Assembly: GCA_030141605.1 (NCBI GenBank)
Contig: JAQGDQ010000003.1
Location: 1,631,501 to 1,695,500, forward strand
Reading direction: 5' to 3'
Source of the DNA: Tubiluchus corallicola
Taxonomy: Eukaryota > Priapulida > Priapulimorpha > Priapulimorphida > Tubiluchidae
DNA length: 64,000 nt
Numbering within the stretch: position 1 is the first letter of the stretch; every line of letters begins with the position of its first letter. Both the position numbers and the translations under genes were made by a program. The notes below the pieces were generated by a model. That model did no database searches. It worked only from the letters and a program-made list of their open reading frames with translations, and was not told the DNA's origin. This document shows, piece after piece, positions 59,301-64,000 of the stretch.

Positions 59301-61724
59301 GGGTAAATAATTTATTACATAATTATAAGACACAATTACAATGGTTAAAAAAGAAATTTTTGGTTGCTAATTATAATACCAATTATTGTACTAGCAATTA
59401 TATACCACAATAACATGTGATTAATTTCATTAAGCAAACCTGGTATTCAATTAATATTAAACCGGCCACAAAAATAGGAAGTTTAAAACTAGCAATAAGC
59501 TTTCTTACATTCACAACCAGAACCAGCTATCAGCAACTTTTCTGAAGGAATCGAAGTTTTAATATGGTTCACCACTTCAACTCTTTCCTCTGTAGAAAGA
59601 TGTACTGCTTCTCCATTTGAGCCATGGACAACATAACCTAAAAACATTATTATATAAAATCTATAACGGATAATTTGCAACTTCTCTTTAACACAGGCAT
59701 GTTTTCTCGACTTCACTAGTGACTAGTCACTATTAAAAATACTCTACTTCAATATTTTTAATACTGTCTATTGCATATCTATGCTTATCAGGTACTGGGT
59801 CTGCTCCAGTTAGAATAAGTTTGTTCCTAAAACACCTTAAGGCCTTGATGGTACCTCTGTCTGTATTAGAGACTTTGAAGAGTACACTTTTTGATTTTGT
59901 TGACAAACTGTGTATGACCTACACATCCTTTTGACGAATATTCAGCCATATACATCACTTCTTACTTTCCACTGAGTCTTGTTGATCGCCATAGGAGCAG
60001 ACTGTGCATTCTGCAGAATATGTTTACGTAATGAAATTTGGTACAAAAGTGCAGTCCCCTTTCATATTTATCCCATCATCAACGCTTAGCTCATCATGAT
60101 AACACCAAGATGGCTTCAATGTTTTTGATATTTATCAGACACTATCAGGCCGTGCTACTGTTATGAATTCTTTCAGTTCATTGAGTACAGGATTGTTGAT
60201 TGTCTGGGATCTAATATCATGGACCAGATCATTAATTCTTACATGAAGGTCACATCATCCCTAGATTCAGCAAATGACTCAGCATGCCTACCAAGCCTGT
60301 CTTGTTTTGGGGTGGGTTCACACTTTATAGTGTACTCATATCCTTGTATGCCAAGTAACATAGCTTACAAACTGACTGGTGCTGATCTTACTGGTTTACA
60401 GGTGTTATCTCAAGTTGTTTGTGATCTGTGACTGTTACTAAATCTGTTTGGTGATTTTATGTGCTGCTGTCTCAGGTTTTGTAGAAACAGTTTTTCCCAA
60501 TGTCCAATTTCACCATAGAAATCACACTGATGGACATGACTTCTTATTTCATTGATGATCACGCCTGCATGTATTATAGTATCAACTGGCCTGCCACACT
60601 GCAGAATCTCATTCATAGTTGTAAATCTCTTTTTTCTGTCCAAGTAAACATTTTTGAAAATACAGCATATTAGTACTTGCTGAAAGCTGTTCTAAAATTC
60701 TTTTTTTTTGTCACCGGGTGTAAAATCACACTCTGCTGCTTTGTCTTGTTATTTGATAACACTAGTGTTAAGTCCAATCTTGCAGCACGAAAATTAGGTT
60801 TTGCGATTTGCAGTCTATAGACAAATCTCTTTAAAATAACACTCATTTGTTTTGCTTCATTCTGTGATAACAGAAACATATTCGTATATTTTCAAACCTT
60901 CGTCATCCAATCCAGAATTCAGGGCTTCGAGAACAAAAGACACAAGATGGTCCCCAACTTTACTGTTTTGGAAAAAATCTGAACATGTTGTTTCTATATA
61001 TTATATAGCTTGAAAGTTTACACTTTGTTTTTACTGCCAGAAAATTCTATACATACTGGGTTATGCATCGACCATTATTTTTGTTTCACTGGCATATCCA
61101 ATTAGTATTTAATTCAGTTGCTCCAAAACAGATAGACAATCAGTAAGCATATCATGCAAATGTTCTGTTTTGGCTGCTGTATACACCTTGTACTTAAATA
61201 CTCGCTGCTGCACTAGATTATTTTTCATCACACACTCTTTGTCTGGCTGGTTCACTGTGGTGGTGATTAGCTTGACCAACAAAATATTTTTCAATGTATT
61301 GTTCATAGCTTTTGAGCTCAAAGTTTTTGATAATACTCCATGTGCACGTGAGGCAGCTCTTTATAGTAACGGTGCACCACAATATATCACATTGAATAAA
61401 GTGCACAGTTCCACGCCACCCTTTTAAACTTATACAAGCAGAAGACTAGCTAATACCTTTGAATGGAATGTCCTTCCATTTTGCAAAATTCTCATCTAAC
61501 TTCTTTAGACTTAAACTTTCATTTTCATCAAATGCCATCGTAATTGGTGGATATATTCCGCTGATATCCAACTGCCCAACTGTCATGGAATAAGAACGAA
61601 CATTGTTCCTCAATCCTCTCCAACTGGCAGAGATTCTGGATAACCATAATAAATGCAGGTGCTTAAGTGCCACAGGGTTTGCAAAGCATTTATTGGACCG
61701 GGCAAGCAACAATTCACATACCAT
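56218..61724 (-). CDS. HOGA1: 4-hydroxy-2-oxoglutarate aldolase, mitochondrial
   Basis: HOGA1 is a class I aldolase of the DHDPS/NAL family (TIM barrel, mitochondrial matrix). It cleaves 4-hydroxy-2-oxoglutarate to pyruvate and glyoxylate, the last step of hydroxyproline catabolism. Core exons on the minus strand are 61724-61457, 59637-59509, 59273-59146, 58630-58496, 57436-57340, 56584-56451 and 56370-56218, giving 1,044 nt and 347 residues with consistent phases. An optional 72-nt exon (58790-58719) would make 371. Motifs: [23 protein letters not shown] (about 92-99), [29 protein letters not shown] with Tyr187, and GFKDSGGD with Schiff-base Lys215. [18 protein letters not shown] and [20 protein letters not shown] follow. 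The 19-residue offset from human Tyr168/Lys196 is explained by a longer presequence. A strong acceptor at 61,746 suggests an upstream noncoding exon, which I could not place. Confidence 0.97.
56451..56584 (-). CDS. HOGA1: HOGA1 exon, [12 protein letters not shown]
   Basis: Encodes [20 protein letters not shown] to [11 protein letters not shown]. Acceptor catttcag, donor GCC|gtaagt, phase 0 out. Confidence 0.97.
56925..57003 (-). mobile_element. tRNA-derived SINE head (Thr-CGT type), relic
   Basis: On the minus strand it reads AAGTGGCCCAGTGGCCTAAG (pol III A-box), then TTTCGTAA in the anticodon position, then GGTCCAAAC (weak B-box) and an AATCCC end. Not a functional tRNA: the T arm is short and the stems are broken. 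Confidence 0.6.
57125..57192 (+). mobile_element. Second tRNA-derived SINE relic, opposite orientation
   Basis: On the plus strand it reads TGCCTCGTAAGCA (anticodon arm, CGT), then CCTGGTTCAAATCAAGG (T arm and B-box), then CTGTAGCCC. The A-box is decayed. With the copy at 56,925 it forms an inverted pair in one HOGA1 intron. Confidence 0.55.
57340..57436 (-). CDS. HOGA1: HOGA1 exon, [15 protein letters not shown]
   Basis: Encodes [20 protein letters not shown] and [12 protein letters not shown], matching the barrel strand after the catalytic Lys. Donor ATGG|gttagt, phase 1. Confidence 0.96.
57437..58495 (-). other. HOGA1 intron after the catalytic exon
   Basis: About 1.06 kb, AT-rich, with a short TATAT run near 57,790. 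Nothing coding seen. Confidence 0.85.
58496..58630 (-). CDS. HOGA1: HOGA1 catalytic exon (Tyr and Schiff-base Lys)
   Basis: A 45-codon exon encoding [19 protein letters not shown] through [13 protein letters not shown]. Both catalytic residues lie in this exon. Phase 0 both sides; donor GAT|gtatgt. Confidence 0.98.
58719..58790 (-). CDS. HOGA1: Candidate HOGA1 cassette exon, 24 extra codons
   Basis: This is an open 72-nt segment between aaaatgtag and AAG|gtaaag, phase 0 on both sides. It encodes [20 protein letters not shown] and then TCVK. Family proteins go straight from ...HFTK to VADASPIP, so this exon is extra. It would insert into the barrel before the strand carrying the catalytic Tyr. 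It may be an alternative exon, an exonised intron piece or a chance pseudo-exon. Confidence 0.4.
58791..59145 (-). other. HOGA1 intron sequence before the candidate cassette exon
   Basis: About 355 bp of AT-rich sequence with a pyrimidine-containing tract before the candidate acceptor. Nothing else seen. Confidence 0.8.
59146..59273 (-). CDS. HOGA1: HOGA1 exon, [10 protein letters not shown] strand
   Basis: Encodes [34 protein letters not shown] and NHFTK. Acceptor tttttgcag, donor AAG|gtcagt, phase 0 out. Confidence 0.97.
59509..59637 (-). CDS. HOGA1: HOGA1 exon with GSNGE motif
   Basis: Encodes [20 protein letters not shown] to LLIAGSGCE, including the substrate-carboxylate binding Ser-Asn. 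Phase 1 in and out. Confidence 0.97.
59870..60965 (-). mobile_element. Decayed Ty3/gypsy-type LTR retrotransposon fragment in HOGA1 intron
   Basis: In the minus direction, weak gag-like sequence ([11 protein letters not shown], about 60,900) is followed by a zinc-knuckle-like string with two of its cysteines lost ([14 protein letters not shown], about 60,520). The end of RNase H ([16 protein letters not shown], about 60,350-60,303) and the region before the integrase zinc domain ([14 protein letters not shown], 60,095-60,054) come next. Frames shift and stops interrupt. Protease, reverse transcriptase and most of RNase H are deleted between the knuckle and the RNase H end. No LTRs were identified. 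Inactive. Confidence 0.7.
61457..61724 (-). CDS. HOGA1: HOGA1 exon with start codon and mitochondrial presequence
   Basis: The ATG at 61,724 is the first in frame after an acceptor (cctttttag at about 61,746). The first 46 residues are rich in Arg, Leu and Ser with no acidic residue after Glu4, and end NNVRSYS, an R-X-Y|S-type processing site. DISGIYPP follows. Donor AAAG|gtatta, phase 1. Confidence 0.88.
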
Positions 61725-63370
61725 GACTATGGTATTAATATACACCTAAAAAGGAAAATATACAGTAAATTGCGTGAAAAAACTTACTGTGTATCAATGT
61801 AAATGTGGTATAGGAAACTAGGTATAATTATTACTTGAAACTAGAAACAAAAGTGTTACTAATATTATTCCTTATCGTTTCCAAATGACGACAGGAAAAT
61901 AGTATGAGGTAGCAAATGAAAAATCTGACTCTGTCAATCGATGCAAAATCTGTTGTTGTAGTAGTGCAAAGTTTCGTGATGATCAATTGCGAATCGGTGA
62001 TGCCTCCAACTGCATTTTGAAAGAAAAAGTTACAAAATAGCACTAAAAGAAAATGCCACTGGAGAGTAAACACAGAATTTGCAAAATGATAGAGGTTGAG
62101 AAGTCGGAAGTCATGCGATAGTCTTTTTAACTTTCCAGTAAGTTTACACTTTTTTTCCATTAAACCACTGTTTGTTTCTATGCTGTGGCACACAGTGGCA
62201 GATAAAAATAATCACTTTCTGGAAATTCAAAAATGAAAATATTTAGATAAAAAGCCCCATTTTCGTTCGCTTTCGTGACGCTGACACCAACTTTTAAAAA
62301 AATTATTATACTTCAATTATAAGATAGATTGTTATTTTCTTTACATCAGTGTGCAGATATGGATGCATTTTTCTACTGGAGCACTAGTTTCAGCAATATT
62401 TTTGATATGGGCAATCTGAGAAAGCGTTAAAAAAGACCCACCTAACCTGCAAGCTACCCCTATTGGGAGCGACAATATCACCGCAGATTTGGTCCATTTC
62501 TATATAAAGCCCAACACGTAAACAGTGTGAAGATATAGCAACAAAAGAAAAATACTATTGAATACTACAACAACCAATTTGTATAAAGACAAAGCGTCGC
62601 CACACACTGTTATATACTGTCAAATTAGGGGTTAAAGCAAAAGTCAAGTCTCTCAGGAAGTTGAGCTTATTCTAATATTTGAGAAAAATGTTAGAAAGTT
62701 TCGGCAATGAAATTGTGATAAGCGCCTCGTTTAATTAATAATTTCAATTTAAAATCACGAACACTACACGCTTGGGCTCATTTTGGTGAAAAATGGTTAC
62801 CGTGGTTATTGCATCTGGTTACCGAGCAATATAAACAATTATTCTGCCAAGTGCTTCAGCAATCTTTTTTTGGCTTATAGAGCGAACTCTATAAACTAAC
62901 CCGTTACCTACTGTAACCCACCCGTTACCTACTGTATGCTTGCAAGTTTACATGTGTATCTGAAAGCCAACAAAAGTCTGTAAATTAATTACATTTAGGC
63001 AATTAATATATACTACTTACACATTTTACCATATCCTGTGGGTTAAAGCCATGTTACCACTTTAATCTTGGTCATAATTGATCAAATGACTAATTTTTAC
63101 ATAAACGCAGTTAAGTACAACGCTAGAATAACTGAACTTCTGAGTGAACTGTAGAAATTTTTCAACGTGTACCTTCATTCACACTGCCCAGAAGTCACCA
63201 GCTTACGTCATTTTTTTCGCCAGCAGGGAGATTCGTTTGGCTGGAGATATTTGAATTTCTTTTACATTTTTAAGCAAAGCATTCTATGCGCATATCTTGT
63301 GTGGTGATTTCAATATTTTTAATTGTATATTAAAATGCAATAAATGTTGTTCGAGGGTTAGTTCTTAGTT
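61725..63370. other. HOGA1 upstream region
   Basis: About 1.6 kb. It probably contains a 5' UTR exon and promoter of HOGA1, given the splice acceptor at 61,746. I could not define either. No coding signal. Confidence 0.6.
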
Positions 63371-63374
63371 TAAG

Positions 63375-63590
63375 CGAGTACATACGTTTTTCAGCAAAAT
63401 AATTGTCGATTAAGGATTTAAACTTTACTATGATTGGTGCGGCAATTACCATGGCAGGCAGATTATTCCACTCATGCACAACCCACACACACAATATTTA
63501 CGAATATGAAAACGTGACCGCTCTTTAAGTAATTTTAAACCATGTCCTCTAGTTTTAGAATCATCAACTAAATTAATTCGCAAATTCAGC
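63375..63590 (-). mobile_element. Non-LTR retrotransposon relic, C-terminal end of reverse transcriptase
   Basis: Minus-strand translation gives DDSKTRGHGLKLLKERSRFH then IRKY. After a one-base frame change it reads VVHEWNNLPAMVIAAPIIVK and FKSLIDNYF. This is the RVV-x-WN-x-LP...F-K-x-x-(L/I)D-x-(Y/F) ending typical of LINE reverse transcriptases (CR1/Jockey-like or related). Only about 70 codons remain; upstream sequence is unrecognisable. Confidence 0.75.
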
Positions 63591-64000
63591 CTCAGCTAAA
63601 CTTAAGTCACTATAGCATAGCCATAGCAGTTTCTATAAAATATTCAATTAGAAACAATTATTAAAGTTACAAAGTTAGCGAAAAGATTGAAAAAGCAATT
63701 ATATCTCACAGTATTCACGTTTGCAGTACTTTTACGATAACTGAATTCTTCAAATTAGCACGCACTGCGCATAACCTCAACGGTCATTGGCTGTGCCCAC
63801 GAGTTTGCTGGCTATTTGTTGAGTTGTTGTATCTCGTTTGTTCCAACTTTGCTTAGCATGAGATGTTTATCGTCTAATATCCTCAGTCGTCGGCGACTCG
63901 TCGTTCATCAAGTGCAAAGCAATGCAATGCATTACTTCCCAGAAGGAAATCAATTTCACAGTAAATAATGTGCACCACATAATAGTCAACCTGAAACGAA

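Noticed and set aside
61831-62193. 120-codon minus-strand frame upstream of HOGA1 as a first coding exon
   Set aside because: The HOGA1 presequence is complete from the ATG at 61,724, and this frame shows no targeting or family features; a 5' UTR exon here remains possible.

Overview
The window is animal genomic DNA and looks like an arthropod. It is AT-rich, with small exons (56-160 nt) split by kb-scale GT-AG introns, many microsatellites, and decayed retroelements. The proteins fit a bilaterian invertebrate. A chelicerate or another non-insect arthropod is my guess, not something the sequence proves. I see no prokaryotic features, CRISPR array or intact mobile element.

Three protein-coding genes can be read by joining exons whose splice phases agree. 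(1) The minus strand from 34,711 down to 23,682 carries the first six coding exons of a COE/EBF (Collier/Knot) transcription factor: the start and N-terminus, the first half of the DNA-binding domain, and the zinc knuckle. The next conserved exons were not found between 1 and 23,681, so that third of the window is read as one very large intron, or the start of it. (2) The plus strand from 42,957 to 55,022 carries a 14-exon gene for a type I membrane protein of about 1,337 residues. It has a signal peptide, a Pro/Arg-rich region, two tandem ZP-N modules, a long linker, a ZP-C module, a hydrophilic tail, a transmembrane helix and a short basic cytoplasmic tail. (3) The minus strand from 61,724 down to 56,218 carries HOGA1, the mitochondrial 4-hydroxy-2-oxoglutarate aldolase of hydroxyproline catabolism, complete with a targeting presequence and catalytic Tyr and Lys.

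Layout. 1-23,681: EBF intron with satellites, a degenerate minisatellite (9.48-10.23 kb), a 152-bp tandem duplication and a 5S rRNA-like relic. 23,682-34,711: EBF exons. 34,712-42,956: intergenic region between the divergent EBF and ZP genes, with a COE-type palindrome just upstream of the EBF start and a Penelope-like terminal fragment. 42,957-55,022: ZP gene, with two long inverted repeats in its introns. 55,023-56,217: short convergent intergenic stretch. 56,218-61,724: HOGA1, with a tRNA-derived SINE pair and a decayed Ty3/gypsy fragment in its introns. 61,725-64,000: HOGA1 upstream region ending in a non-LTR retrotransposon relic.

The three genes are not a functional cluster: a developmental transcription factor, an apical extracellular-matrix type protein, and a metabolic enzyme. 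The points most worth following up are four: the exon-duplicated tandem ZP-N architecture; a stop codon that lies 3 nt inside the intron of the ZP gene and could switch membrane to secreted forms; an in-frame 24-codon extra exon in HOGA1; and a perfect COE palindrome upstream of the COE gene itself.
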